Source: Euglena gracilis (taxonomy: Eukaryota > Euglenida > Euglenophyceae > Euglenales). Taken from it: a stretch of DNA of 64,000 nucleotides. The DNA is taken from NCBI GenBank assembly GCA_039621445.1, contig CP154955.1, positions 47,910,086-47,974,085 on the forward strand. The letters are read 5' to 3'. Below the pieces are notes generated by a model. The model was given only the letters and a program-made list of their open reading frames with translations, was not told the DNA's origin and did no database searches. Positions 9,832 through 20,008 of this stretch are shown here, one piece after another; positions within the stretch are counted from its first letter, which is position 1, and every line of letters begins with the position of its first letter. The translations under genes were made by a program, and so were the position numbers.

Positions 9832-10691
9832 CCTCCCGGACCCGGAAAAACTGTTTTTGAGCCGAAAATGAGCGTTTTTCGACCCGCCGGCGCCCCGTTT
9901 TGGGCCGCCAACCCATTGACTTTGGGTCAAAACCGGGTCAAAAAAAGTCGAAAAAATAGAAAAAAATTTTTTTGCCCGAAACGATGTTTTTTGGCCACCT
10001 GGACCCAGAAAAACTGTTTTTGAGCCGAAAATGAGCGTTTTTCGACCCGCCGGCGCCCCGTTTTGGGCCGCCAACCCGTTGACTTTGGGTCAAAAAAGGC
10101 GAAAAAAATCGAAAAAAATTTTTGGCCCGAAACGATGTTTTTTGGCCTCCCGGACCCGGAAAAACTGTTTTTCAGCCGAAAACGAGTGTTTTTCGACCCG
10201 CCGGCACCCCGTTTTGGGCCGCCAACCCGTTGACTTTGGGTCAAAACCGGGTCAAAAAAAGTCGAAAAAATCGAAAAAACATTTTTTGCCCGAAACGATG
10301 TTTTTTGGCCTCCCGGACCCGGAAAAACTGTTTTTGAGCCGAAAATGAGCGTTTTTCGACCCGCCAGCGCCCCGTTTTGGGCCGCCAACCCATTGACTTT
10401 GGGTCAAAACTGGGTCAAAAAAAGTCGAAAAAATCGAAAAAAAATTTTTGCCCGAAACGATGTTTTTTGGCCTCCCGGACCCGGAAAAACTGTTTTTGAG
10501 CCGAAAACGAGTGTTTTTCGACCCGCCGGCACCCCGTTTTGGGCCGCCAACCCGTTGACTTTGGGTCAAACCCGGGTCAAAAAAAGGCGAAAAAAATCGA
10601 AAAAAAATTTTTGCCCGAAACGATGCTTTTGGCCTCCCGGACCCGGAAAAACTGTTTTTGTGCCGAGCTCAGCACTATTCAAAACCTAGTT
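9832..10691 (+). repeat. 162-bp satellite array with terminus (C4)
   Basis: Five full units and a partial sixth. The marker GGACCC recurs at 9838, 10001, 10152, 10315, 10477 and 10639, giving periods of 163, 151, 163, 162 and 162. Each unit carries GAGCCGAAAA, CGACCCGCCGGC and CCAACCCGTTGACTTTGGGT. The array ends in the shared terminus GAGCTCAGCACTATTCAAAA. Open frames through it are products of the repeat. Confidence 0.95.
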
Positions 10692-10732
10692 GGGGTGTAA
10701 AGGGGGTGAGGGGGGCAAGGGGTCCCCACTTT

Positions 10733-11173
10733 GTACAATGCATAGCTGGCGTTTTTTTGTTTTTTTTTAAAAAAACGTTTTTTTTTTGTTTTTTATTAAA
10801 AAAAAAACGGGCAAAAAAACGGCAAAAAAAACAAAGGGGAAAATGATGGTCCAAATTCTGCCTTTGATCGCAAGGGTGAACCAATCTTAGCTCAAATGAC
10901 TTGAAAACCAATAATTTTGGTTGTCTTCAACAAGAATGGTCAAAATAGGGCATTTTTCTGCCATTTTGGGATGTTTCAACTTGAAACGTCCCAAATTTGG
11001 TGTCTTTCTCTGACCGAGGATGGGCAAAAAAAGCTAAAATTAAAGGCAAAATTTTTTTTGCCCTGGACCCTCAATGGCGTTTTTTTTGTTTTTTTTAAAA
11101 AAAACATGTTTTTTTTAAAAAAACGTGTTTTTTTTTACTTCGTTTTAAACGAAGTGCCAGCTATGGTACAATG
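10733..11173. mobile_element. CATAG-ended poly-T/A element, 425 bp
   Basis: The element is 10741-11165. Perfect 8-bp duplications GTACAATG lie at 10733-10740 and 11166-11173. Ends are CATAGCTGGC and its complement. Subterminal blocks are long T/A palindromes around AACATGTTTTTT and AAACGTGTTTTTT. No coding capacity. Related to 3997-4518. Confidence 0.88.
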
Positions 11174-11404
11174 TCTCCAAAAACGGGGGGATTCTGGGGG
11201 AAACATGATTTCTGGCATCGCCCATAAACCCAAAATTTAAAAAAAGATGTATTTTTTGACTTTTTAATTTTTTCCAGAGAGGGTCTATCTAGGGTACACA
11301 TCTATTCTTTTTTTAAAAAAAACAAGCGGCCTAAACAGAAAAAAAATGATTTTTTTCAGAGCGGTACAGCATTTGTGCCACATCACACAGCAAAAAAATA
11401 AAAC
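11174..11404. other. No gene recognised
   Basis: T- and A-rich, with one further T-run/A-run palindrome near 11310. No boundary identified. Confidence 0.4.
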
Positions 11405-11597
11405 CACAACACATACACCCACACCCCCCGCCCCCCGCCAAAACGGCCATTTTTTTGCCAAAGTGGCCGCTTTCTTTTGGCGCCAAAAGCCAGATTTGAT
11501 CCCCCCCAAAGTGCCCCCCCCCCGCCCAGAGTGGCCGTTTTGGGGACCCACGGCCCCCAGAGTGTGGCCACTTTGGGGGGGGAGGGTACTCCACGAG
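11405..11597. repeat. AAAGTGGCC/C-tract repeat
   Basis: Starts with C-rich blocks and AAAACGGCCA, ends with GTGGCCACTTTGGGGGG and GAGGGTACTCC. Similar blocks at 35875-36010 and 40006-40225 suggest a family with TACCCTC + C-run ends. Limits approximate. Confidence 0.45.
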
Positions 11598-11639
11598 ATA
11601 CATGAATGAGGCAGACGGTGTTTGACACACCCCAGAGGG

Positions 11640-12158
11640 GCGCATGGCGGTAGACTGGGGGGGGTAGTGGGTAGTCGGCCGACTACCCAACTGGTCGGCC
11701 GACTAGGCCTGGTCGGTAGGTAGTCGGCGAGACGGGGGGGGGGGGGGGAGGGTAGTGGGTAGTCGGCCGAGTTGTCGGCGAAATACCCACTCATATGTAC
11801 TAACGAGTCAGTACCGCCGACTTTTAAGCCCCCCCAAGAAGAAAATCCTATGCAAACTAGTCGGTGGCTAGTCGGTGGTCATAAAAATGGTCTGTGGCGG
11901 GCCCAGATAACCCGGAAATGGTCCGGATGGGTCCAAGGAAGTGTCTTACACCAACATAAACAGCCTCAGGTGGAAATATTTGGTCGGGGGGTCGGTGGGC
12001 CCTTGATGGTCCAGAGGGGTAATAAATCAATGATGAAAAAGGGATAACATGAAAATCCTTTAGAAATGCAAGCATTCTTCATTACGAGGGGCAGAAAACT
12101 CCCCCCTCCACACCCATCCGAGCCTCAAATAACAAAATCCCTTCTATGTTGGCTACAC
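11640..12158. repeat. GTCGGCCGAC palindrome family and unassigned DNA
   Basis: From 11660 to 11780 GTAGTCGGCCGACTACC and partial versions recur, with related sequence at 13095-13140, 25800-25900 and 36860-36900. From 11790 to 12158 I see no gene or boundary. Confidence 0.5.
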
Positions 12159-12530
12159 ACCATGCCCCCCCCCCCCCCGAGCTATTCCCGTCCCCGGGAC
12201 CCTTTACGGCCCAATGGGAACAGTACGGGGGGGGAACAGCCCGGGGGGGGGGGGGGGGGACCTAGGTCCCCCCCCCGAGCTATTCCCATACCCGACCCTC
12301 GGGCAACCCAAAAGGGGTCATTTTTGGCAACTTTTTTGGATGTTCGCAAAAAATGGTCAATTTTGAGCACATTTGCCAAAAGGTGATTTTTGAAAATGGT
12401 CCAAAAACGTCGATTTTTGACCACTTTCTTAGGAAGTTCTTTAAAAAAAGTGCTATGACAGTGAGCTATTCCCGTACCCCCAATGGGAATAGCTCGGGGG
12501 GGGGAATAGCTCGGGGGGGGGGGATGGTAC
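12159..12530. mobile_element. TA-type MITE with ACCATG + C-run ends (T1)
   Basis: Left end ACCATGCCCCC... GAGCTATTCCC, right end GGGAATAGCTCGGGG... GATGGTAC. The host sequence on both sides (CTCAAATAACAAAATCCC ... GGGCTAAGTCCTTTTTGTG) is present without insert at 12606-12690, which serves as an empty site. The expected TA on the left has decayed to CA. Related to 31434-31788. Confidence 0.75.
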
Positions 12531-12605
12531 TTGCAGGGCTAAGTCCTTTTTGTGCGAAATTTTGACATAGGCAGGGGGGGTCCGCCCCCCCCCGCACCCC
12601 CCTCA

Positions 12606-12690
12606 AATAACAAAATTCCTTCTATGTTGGCAACATACCCGGTGGGCTAAGTCTTTTTTGTGCAAAATTTTGACATTATCTTGAAAATCC
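12606..12690. repeat. Empty-site paralogue of the T1 host sequence
   Basis: Repeats 12124-12158 joined directly to 12531-12570: AATAACAAAATTCCTTCTAT then GGGCTAAGTCTTTTTTGTG. It shows the host repeat as it was before T1 inserted. From 12690 to 12892 nothing else is recognised. Confidence 0.75.
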
Positions 12691-12892
12691 AATGGGGAGA
12701 GGTGTTCTTTTGTCAAAAGTGGCTCAAAGTGGACATTTCCCCCCCCAAGTTTTTGCATATTCACCCCCGATTGGGGGGTTCTGGAGCCATTTGGGTGGGT
12801 TTTGACTGGTGTTGGGGTGATTTGGACAAAAGTTTTTTCAGGGGGGGGTTTAAAAGTCGGTGATACTGACCCGTTAGTACATTAGAGTGGGT

Positions 12893-13104
12893 ACCACTCC
12901 CCCCCCCTATTTGAGCACACCTACGGCCTAAAGGACCCCCCAAATGCTCAATTAAGGGGGGGGGTCAAATAAGGGGGGGTCAAAAATTTGGCTTTGAGAG
13001 AGGCCAAAAAAAATTTTCGGCGCCTTCGGCGCCTTAAAAAAAAATTCCCCGAACCCAAATGCTCAATTAAGGGGGGGGGTCAAATAAGGGGGGGGGTAGT
13101 GGTA
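12893..13104. mobile_element. TA-type MITE, TACCAC/TCAAATAAGGGG family (T5)
   Basis: Begins TACCACTCCCCCCCC-TATTTGAG and ends TCAAATAAGGGGGGGGG-TAGTGGTA. Internally it contains two copies of CCCAAATGCTCAATTAAGG and the hairpin TTTTCGGCGCCTTCGGCGCC. Its interior (about 12965-12995, TCAAATAAGGGGGGG then TCAAAAATTTGGC) is the empty-site equivalent of the hAT insertion at 16018. Confidence 0.75.
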
Positions 13105-13605
13105 GTCAGCCAACCAGTCGGCAGTCTACCGTTTGGCACTCCCCAGAGGGGCCACTTCCCCAGCCATATGACGTGGGCACCTTATCGCTCAAAGGTTCGG
13201 GAAAATCAGCCTCTCTTTGCGGTCAACCATAGGACACCCCCCCCACCCATCCAAAAACAATCACAGCATGAAAATCCGTTCTCGTGCCCAAAACAATCTT
13301 TTGGAAGTGAATGGCCATGCATGACAGCTCAACATCGTCCACTGCGGTGCACAGACCATAACTTGGCCGCTTGTCTGTTGTAAGTCTATCGCCCCTCACG
13401 TCAGGTCACGTAACGAGCTGCATGCATGCTGGTGGAATAGCTATGCAGTGTTCAGTGCAACTGATCCTGCCCTGTGCCCAATTCTCTAATCAGTAGAGCA
13501 CGGTGGATAATCAGACTGTATAGTGCCTTTATACACGCTGTTGGTGGCTAACTCAATCAGTCCCTTGTTGAAAAACAGATCTGATCCATCTCCAATTAGA
13601 CTGAG
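13105..13605. other. No gene recognised
   Basis: Partial GTAGTC/CAGTCGGC repeat at the start, then unique-looking DNA with no supportable exon. Confidence 0.4.
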
Positions 13606-14040
13606 ATGGGGAGATTATTGGCCAATTGTCAAACACGAGTGGGGAAAAAAACGTTGGCAGGGAGGCACGGGAGCCCGTTGGTGGAAAAATGCTGGAAAAC
13701 AATGGGATTTCAGGCACATCAATTGAGACTTGGTGTGTTGGAAATGGTTCAGAGAAGTGTGCCCCGGGGGGTGGGGCCGAAGGATGTGGAGCCCAACTGG
13801 TACCTGGCTCCAAAGGCACAAGACGGGAGGAGGAAGGGTCCAGGATGTCCTCAATCCAACCACAAAAAAAAGCCAGACATCAATACCAAAAAGGCACGAC
13901 AGCAGCTTTGCAACAATGTGGAGGAGGTGCCACCATCGCCAACTTCAGAAACATGGGCGCAGAAAGAAGCACCCCCCACCACACGCAAAAAAAGTGCACA
14001 CAATGGAATGCCCAGCATCACCTTAGAGCACGAAATGTAG
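13606..14040 (+). CDS. Possible exon or remnant, unknown
   Basis: A 144-codon open frame rich in K, R, P and Q (VEPNWYLAPKAQDGRRKG, VEEVPPSPTSETWAQKE). It is followed in the same direction by the reverse-transcriptase-like exon at 14088. It may be upstream coding of that element or a coincidental frame; other frames are also open here. Confidence 0.25.
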   Translation: MGRLLANCQTRVGKKTLAGRHGSPLVEKCWKTMGFQAHQLRLGVLEMVQRSVPRGVGPKDVEPNWYLAPKAQDGRRKGPGCPQSNHKKKPDINTKKARQQLCNNVEEVPPSPTSETWAQKEAPPTTRKKSAHNGMPSITLEHEM

Positions 14041-14069
14041 TACAGGGGGACGGAAGCCTGCTCTCGGTG

Positions 14070-14305
14070 CCACCTTACTGACTGAGCTTAACAGCGCCAC
14101 AAAGCTTCCCCGGCCCACCATTGAAACAAGAGCGGCCAAACGAGCCCGCACTGAACCGTCCACTTTGCCGGACGCCGTCTTGCGCAAGGCCAGAAGCCTC
14201 GTTGGTGAGGGAGCGCCGGCGAAGGCTCTGCAACTCCTCTTGTCGGACGGCACCCACCGATCCACTGACCCCGCGGTGTGGACCCGACTACAAGGGAGAT
14301 CAGGC
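14070..14305 (+). pseudogene. Fragment resembling an RT-type retroelement protein
   Basis: Plus-strand frame LPDAVLRKARSLVGEGAPAK then ALQLLLSDGTHRSTDPAVWT. The pattern G-x2-x-K-A-x2-L-x-S-x-G...T-x3-L resembles the linker upstream of reverse transcriptases in protist non-LTR-like genes; this is from memory of the family and not a search. It is interrupted at about 14305 by a G/C-rich element, after which LQELHPPG near 14738 could be the continuation. Confidence 0.35.
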
Positions 14306-14735
14306 AGTAGACTTTGGTCATTTTGACCCCCCCTCCCCCCCCCTATGGTGAAGTTCACCGTTTGAAAGTTCACCGGGGGGTCCCGGACCCCCCTCCCCCC
14401 CCCTCTGCCTAACCCATCGGTGAACTTCACCGGTGAAGTTCACCAGGAGAGCACTTTTTGGCCAAAAATGGCCAAAATGACATTTTTGGGCAAGTTTTCG
14501 GAAATTTCGATAAAATTCCATGAAGCATCAACCTCAAACTGACCATTTTCAGAGGAAAAGAGCAAAATTTTACCCATGAAAATTTCACCCCCAACCATCA
14601 AAACGGTGAAGTTCACCGGTGAACTTCACCGGTGAACTTCACCGCCGAAAGTACCCCCCCTCCCCCCCCCCCGGTGAATGTTCACCGATGAACTTCACCG
14701 GGGGGGTCCGCAGCCCCCCCCCACCCCTGCCTAAC
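14306..14735. repeat. GGTGAAGTTCACC palindromic element
   Basis: Multiple copies of GGTGAAGTTCACCG and its near-complement, in pairs, separated by C-runs and a block (14450-14580) of GGCCAAAAATGGCC type. Ends resemble AGGCAG / CTGCCT. The flanks ACTACAAG and CCTCCAAG match at 6 of 8 positions and could be a decayed target duplication. Lies within a coding remnant. Confidence 0.5.
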
Positions 14736-15090
14736 CTCCAAGAGCTACACCCACCCGGTAGTCACCTTGGCGGAACATCTTCACTCGACGCCGAATGGTG
14801 GGGAACGCTAGCACGCTGTAGAGCGCATCCGAAGTCGGGCGGGCCACGTACTCTGTGAGGACGTCCGCCAGGGTTTCAGTGACATCGCGTTGCGTCGACG
14901 CAGGTACATGAAGAACTGTGTGAGCTCGCGACAGCAGAATTTCTTGCGGGTTGCCACAATTCGGTGGCACCCGGATTCTGTTTGCGCCCGTGTGGCGGAG
15001 GTCGTTGTTGTTCCCCGTCTCATCGATCACCATTGATGCTGGGATGTCGTCAATTGGGTGCGCTAGGTCGCCGCACATCGGGGCGGCCAA
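14736..15090 (-). pseudogene. Fragment resembling the N-terminal part of an RT-type protein
   Basis: A 119-codon minus-strand frame includes TETLADVLTEYVARPTSDA, LYSVLAFPTI and RRRVKMFRQGDYRVG. The P-T-x2-x-L-x2-x-L-A-F-P pattern followed by a basic stretch resembles the region upstream of RT in protist retroelement genes (recalled). It faces the fragment at 14070-14305 on the opposite strand, so the two are not one gene. Confidence 0.35.
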
Positions 15091-15245
15091 GGGTGATCAA
15101 TTAATTGGCTGTCGGGGGGGGGGGGGCAGTCAATTAAATAACTGGGGCCTCTAGTTAACTAGTTAACTGTTCAAAAATGAAGGTTAGGCGCTCTCCCGGG
15201 CTTTAGGAACAAATAGTTCCATGGCCGCACCAGCCCCACATTATT
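15091..15245. repeat. AATTAACTGTTC repeat, empty site for T6
   Basis: Contains G-run then CAGTCAATTAAATAACTGGGG and GTTAACTGTTC. The same sequence flanks the large TA insertion at 15929-20037 (CAATCAATCAAATA ... TAACTGGGG ... AATTAACTGTTC), so this copy shows the pre-insertion TA site. Confidence 0.7.
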
Positions 15246-15535
15246 GTGATGCTGACCTGTGAGCCACCACAGGCCCCCGCCTTTATATGCTCCTGCTTTG
15301 CGGCTCCCCTGCTGTTTTTTTTTTTGGCCGGGGTTTTCTCTTCAGGCGGGTCCCCGGCAACTCTGGATGCTCCGAGAGTTGTTTTTTTTACAGGAGCTTT
15401 TTTTTTGAGACGCTCTTTGAGGAGCTTCTTTTGATGTTTTTTTTAGGAGCTTCTTTTGATTTTTTTTGAGGAGCTGTTTTTTTTTTGAAGAGCTGCTTTT
15501 CATGAGTTTTTTTTTTTTGAGAAGCTTGCTTTTCA
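15246..15535. repeat. T-rich GAGCTTCTTTT minisatellite
   Basis: From about 15390 five or six irregular units of about 25-30 bp built from GAGCT(T/G)CTTTT and long T runs. The preceding 150 bases show no gene. Confidence 0.65.
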
Positions 15536-15891
15536 AACGGAGATCACACCGAGAGGGACAACGTTCATTCTCACAAACACGAGAGCATGGACAGACTTGT
15601 CACTCAGACTGTTGCGCATCGGGCTATGCAGGACCTTAAGACGGCTGAAAGCCCTTTCCACAGCTGCAAACGAGCTTGTTTGCGTGCGGGTTCACCCTTC
15701 TGGAGGTGATGTACTTCCGTGAGATGGTAAGACAGAGATGATGTGGACCACTTGCAGCACAACTGCTCCCCACACTCCTTGTTGTTCAGGTCAAGCACCT
15801 TGCATCGTGCCATGGAGCCATTCTTTTGAAAATGTGACCATACCCATGATGTCATCTTGAAGAAGAACTGCAAGAATATAATAAAATGCAT
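15534..15891 (-). pseudogene. hAT transposase remnant: BED finger joined to C-terminal domain
   Basis: The minus-strand frame from about 15860 gives MTSWVWSHFQKNGSMARCKV... then TSSLSYHLTEVHH, the aromatic/Cys/His layout of a BED zinc finger. From about 15665, in a shifted frame, AAVERAFSRLKVLHSPMRNS then LSDKSVHALVFVRMN is a hAT C-terminal dimerisation motif, ending at a stop near 15534. The whole middle of the protein (DDE-type region) is missing, so this is an internally deleted, frame-shifted copy. It differs from the hAT gene at 16.2 kb, so it is a second hAT lineage. Confidence 0.65.
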
Positions 15892-16182
15892 TTTTTGGAA
15901 TTAACTGTTCGGGGGGCAATCAATCAAATACCACCCCCCCCCTTTATTTGAGCACACCCACGGGCCAACGGACCACCCAAATGCTCAAATAAGGGGGGGG
16001 GGTCAAATAAGGGGGGGCAGGGTTGGGCAATTTCTCCTCCCGGGCAATTATTTCTTTTCTTTGCGAAAAAGCGGGAAAATGGAAAATTGCGAATTAATAC
16101 TCAACAATCGCGAAGTCCGCATGCGCGAATGGAATGGAAGTTCCTTTCCCCAATTCTTTCTCCTCTTTTCTCCCCACAGGTC

Positions 16183-18816
16183 ATGCCTGGCGGCAGAAGA
16201 CAGTCACTTATCTGGGAGGAATTGGAGCAGCACTTCACGGCTGTGCAGAAGAATGCACAAGGACTGTGGATCAAGGCGAAGTGCAATTATCGCAGCACAT
16301 GGCTACACATTGCCAACACCACCCGCATGCAGCTGCACTACCTGAACAAACACCGTGAGATGGTTATGCGAGTACGCGCCGCCATGGAGGAGTCTGCGGA
16401 AGGTGAGCCAGTGAAGAAGCGAATGCGGCCTGACCAGGGCATTGAACGGTTTGCAGAAGGAAAATTTCCAAAAAGCAGCCAGGAAAGAGCTGAACGTGCC
16501 TTGGCTATGCTGAAGTTGCAGACAGGCCTTTCATACAATGTGCTGGAATGCAGTGCCCTGCGGGAATTCACCCGCACCTTGAGGCAGGACTTCGAAGTAC
16601 CGTCCCGCAGAACGTTACAACGTCGATGTGAAGTCATTTACATGGAGTGCCAGACAGGTTCCACTGCCGAATTTGCATTTTATGGGAAAATTTGGCTTGC
16701 TATTTTGGTGGAATTATGGTCCTTGGAGCCTGCCACTGGCAGGCTGTGGAAGCAGCGATACAGTCATGGGGCAAATGCACATTGTCCATTGATGGTTGGG
16801 AAGATCATGCCAAGTGTGAGTCACTGGGCATCATGGCGAGACCAATGACCTTCGGCGGGAAGCCTGTGCTGCTGAGTTGGAGCCGACAATGTGCGCGGCA
16901 AACTAGTGAACACCTTGCTGAACAGCTGAAAACAGCGGTGGCGTTCCTGAAGCAGCTGAACTGCACACCCTGGGCCATCTTGTCGGACAACGCTGCGAAC
17001 ATGCGCGCAGCAGTGCGAGACCTCCCCGGTGTTTTTGGGATCACGTGCATGGCCATCGGTGACCTTATGGATTGCAATTGATGGTCGGGTTGTAGGGTTG
17101 GTCTGAACCTGGGTGATTGCTTGTTGTGTTTGGTTGGACCGCCAAAGGCCCCCGGCTGCACATTCTGGGGAACTGCTGACAAAAGACATGTGGACGGTGT
17201 GGCCATCTGTGGCCGAGAAGGCCATGACCGTGGAGGGCTTCTTTTATCACCACCACTACCCCAGGGAGCTGTACCTGGCAGAGATGGCCAGAGTGCCAGG
17301 TGCGACCCAACTCTGCCACCCGTGCGACACCAGATGGGGGTCGAAGAGCAGCATGCTGCAGTCAATTGTGCGGAATCGTGAGATCGTCGAGAACACATTG
17401 AGCCGCCTGCATCCAGATCGCTGCTGCTTTGTTGTTGGTGAGGGACTGTTTGAATGAGTGCAGGTTGGCAATGGCTGATTTCGCATGTATCCCTGTGATG
17501 ACAAGCAGCCCTCTGGTGTACGACGAGAGCGCCACGAGGATGCCACGTTCCGCTCGATGGGATGGATTTGACTCAGGCCTTTGTGTGTGTTTGTAACAAA
17601 AACAAACGCCTGCTGTTGATGGGTTGCATTTGGGAGGAGTGGGAGCAGCTCGCCCGTCTGACCACGCACATCAGTTCATTCGTGGGGCTCGTGCAAGCAG
17701 ACCAGTGTACCCTGGGCTGGGGCCTGGAGAAGTATGTTGAGCTTCGCGGCCACATCGAGCAGGTGAAAGCGGACCTGGCCCCCGCAGAGCAGCGAAAGGC
17801 GGACAGTCTGGTGGAGGAGCGGGACGAGCTGTTCTTCACAGTCCAGGGTGTTTGCGATGCTGCCAGCATGTTGATCGGGTTGGTGGGATGGACAGAAGCA
17901 TTGAAACACTAAAAATTGCCACAAGTGAGTGGGAATGAGCCTGGCTGGTTTTTGACTTTTTTGACTGAATGACTGATGATTTTTAAACTTTTTAAAGTGC
18001 AGTGCCGGGGGTCGGTAAAAACTGGACTTCGATCTTAAATTCCCTGCAGCAGACATTGCTTGTGCTGCAAACCTGCTAGATCCGCGACTGCGCGGTCAGG
18101 TGCTGGGGGCCCCGCGCAAACGGGCAACATTGGCGTTCATCCGTGACGTTGCATGGCCACTGGTGTGCAGTGGAGATCCACCCAGGGTTTTTTTGTTTTT
18201 GTGAACCAATAAAATCCCTGGCTGCACCTCCTTTGGAGGAGTTCACCTCTTTCATGTCCTTGACGGGCCCGTACGCCGTGGTGGGCAGGTCCTGGGTCCA
18301 TGGGGGTTTTTCGTCCTCGTGACCGGCCTTCATTGAACACCCCCCCAGGGGCCTTAAAGAGATGTGTGATTTCACTGTTTCACCCGTTTCTCGAATTCGT
18401 TCCCTGCCCCCCTGGTCTCAAACATGTATACGACAACGTATTTCAGTCCAGCCATCCCAAAATTTTTTGCCCGATTTTGGGGGGGGGCCACCCCCGGAGG
18501 TCCCGCGCCACCCTGGGTGGGTTGGTGGGTGGTTTGGGGGGGGGGGCGGGGGGCTGAAAAGCAAGCCTGCCCCCCCCCTCCCGGTGGTCTGAAACGTCCC
18601 CCTGCCTGGGACGTATCCCAGCTGCCACCCGACAAGTTCTGGGACCTGTACAGCGACACCACGTTGTGTGCGCTGGGCAGGGTAATATCTATGCTGCCAG
18701 CGTCGACCGCCGATGTCGAGCGCCTGTGGTCCCTTGGGGGCCACCTGTCTGAGGGCCGCGAACACACAGTGCTGGAAAGCAGTTCTGCCCCCCCTGGGTT
18801 TTTCTGGTCCTTGTAA
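16183..18816 (+). CDS. hAT family transposase, multi-exon
   Basis: Cuts and inserts the surrounding element. Recognisable segments in order: an N-terminal BED-like stretch (AKCNYRSTW ... MQLHYLNKH, one Cys apparently missing); TGLSYNVLECSALREFTRTL and PSRRTLQRR; LSIDGWEDHAKCESLGIMAR with the acidic D, then WAILSDNAANM (catalytic-core D-N); LCHPCDTRWGSKSSMLQSIV; WEQLARLTTHISSFVGLVQA; AANLLDPRLRG; and the C-terminal ASTADVERLWSLGGHLSEGR. Approximate exons: 16183-16655, 16743-17065, 17150-17457, 17610-17910, 18040-18170, 18225-18300, 18595-18816. Introns are 80-300 bp. The exon 1-2 junction phase is not resolved (acceptor CAG at 16742). Start chosen at the ATG after CCCCACAGGTC; an earlier in-frame start is possible. 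Whether it is active cannot be told. Confidence 0.85.
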
Positions 18817-19069
18817 CAGACGGTTTGGTCGTTCGTAATGCAGTTTTTTTTTTAGAAAACCAGGAATCCGGCACAATCTTCATTGGCACGGTTATTCATG
18901 TCTGTCGACATGTTTTTTTCAGCACATCATTGCCGTTTTTGGGGGGGACAGTCGCGGGAGGTTGGGTAGCCCACTTTGCGGCACTGCGGCTGGCTCACGG
19001 CGGATAACTTCCATAAAGAACTCTTTGTGAGACAGAATCAGGCTTCAGTATTCGTAGACAAGTGAGTTG

Positions 19070-19300
19070 GTTTTTTTATGCAGTCATCTGATGGCTTTTC
19101 GTATTGGTCTCTTTCATACAATGGTGTTCCCTCATGCTGGCGGGTTTCATGGGAACCAGATGGGTTGGCACATGTTTGTGTGTTTCATGGTCTCTTTCAT
19201 ACAATGTCTGTGTTCTCTCATGCTGGCGGGATTCTGCTTGACGAAATCTGTTTCCGGTGGAGCTGAAGCCTGTAAACAATGCTTTTCTGTTGCCAAAATA
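19070..19300. repeat. 83-bp local duplication inside the hAT element
   Basis: TCTCTTTCATACAATG...CTCATGCTGGCGGG at 19107-19144 recurs at 19190-19227. It lies in the 3' non-coding part of the hAT element. The rest of 18817-19722 shows no exon. Confidence 0.7.
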
Positions 19301-19828
19301 ACGTGCTCCTCAGCGCGCCGTCTTCATGTGAACTTTGTCACGTGGAATTGATTTTCCGTTTGCCTTGAAAGAAGGGAATTCCCAAAATGCCAAATCGAAC
19401 TGTCAAAAAGGGGGGGGGCAAAAAATTTGCAAGGACGCACTTTTTCAGACCCCAGGGGGTGGAGGGGAGGGGACTCCCCAAAGCAGTTTCGCACCCAGCG
19501 CCTGTACCCAACGCCTCCGATGCGGTACCACCCGGGGGGGGGGGGGGGGGCTCCTGCTGAGTTTGAAAGAAGCCTGGTCACGATCAGCGGCACGTGACAT
19601 TTTTCTTCATGCCAACCGATCAAATTTTTCTCCTTGTACGGAAAATGTAGGAAAAAAATTTTCCGAGGCCAGGGAAAATTTTAGGAGAAATTCTCCGAGA
19701 AATTTCCGTTCGGAAAATTCCCGCCCAACCCTGAGGGGGGGGTCAAAAATTCCTTTAGAAAAAGGGCAAAAAAAATTTGGCGCCTTCGGCGCATGAAAAA
19801 ATTTTTCCCCGGGACCCAAATGCTCAAT

Positions 19829-20008
19829 TACCACCCCCCCCCCCCTTATTGTCCCACCGACCTCTCCCCGGGAGGCCCGACCGGACAATAAGGGGGGGGG
19901 GACAATAAGGGGGTACCAAAGGAATTTTCATTGACCGAGCCAAAAAATCCCCCGTCGGCCGGGGCCCAGGGACAATAAGGGGGGGGACAATAAGGGGGGG
20001 GGGTGGTA
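19829..20008. mobile_element. TA-type MITE, ACAATAAGGGG family (T7), 180 bp
   Basis: TA-CCACC + C-run + TTATTGTCCC at the left and GGACAATAAGG + G-run + GGTGG-TA at the right. It sits inside CTCAATTA/TAAGGGG of element T6, whose uninterrupted form is CTCAATTAAGGGG (12945 and 13065), so the target is TA. Its interior, read on the minus strand (GGTCAATGAAAATTCCTTTG), is the empty-site equivalent of the insertion at 28955-30521. Confidence 0.85.

Larger units (their letters stand above)
16010..19741 (+). mobile_element. Complete hAT transposon, 3716 bp
   Basis: The element is 16018-19733. Both ends carry the perfect 11-bp inverted repeat CAGGGTTGGGC (16018-16028 and 19723-19733). Target duplication AGGGGGGG lies at 16010-16017 and 19734-19741. 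T5 (about 12965-12995) shows the same host sequence with a single A-G-run and no insert. hAT elements classically make 8-bp duplications and often start CAGGG. It contains one transposase gene with several introns. Confidence 0.93.

Noticed and set aside
9832-10660. Regular repeats that could suggest a CRISPR array
   Set aside because: Period about 162 bp with the whole unit conserved and no unique spacers; it is a satellite.
9811-10689. Long frames such as those starting MAAQNGAPAGRKTL in satellite arrays on both strands
   Set aside because: They repeat with the satellite, change frame between units and appear wherever the repeat does.
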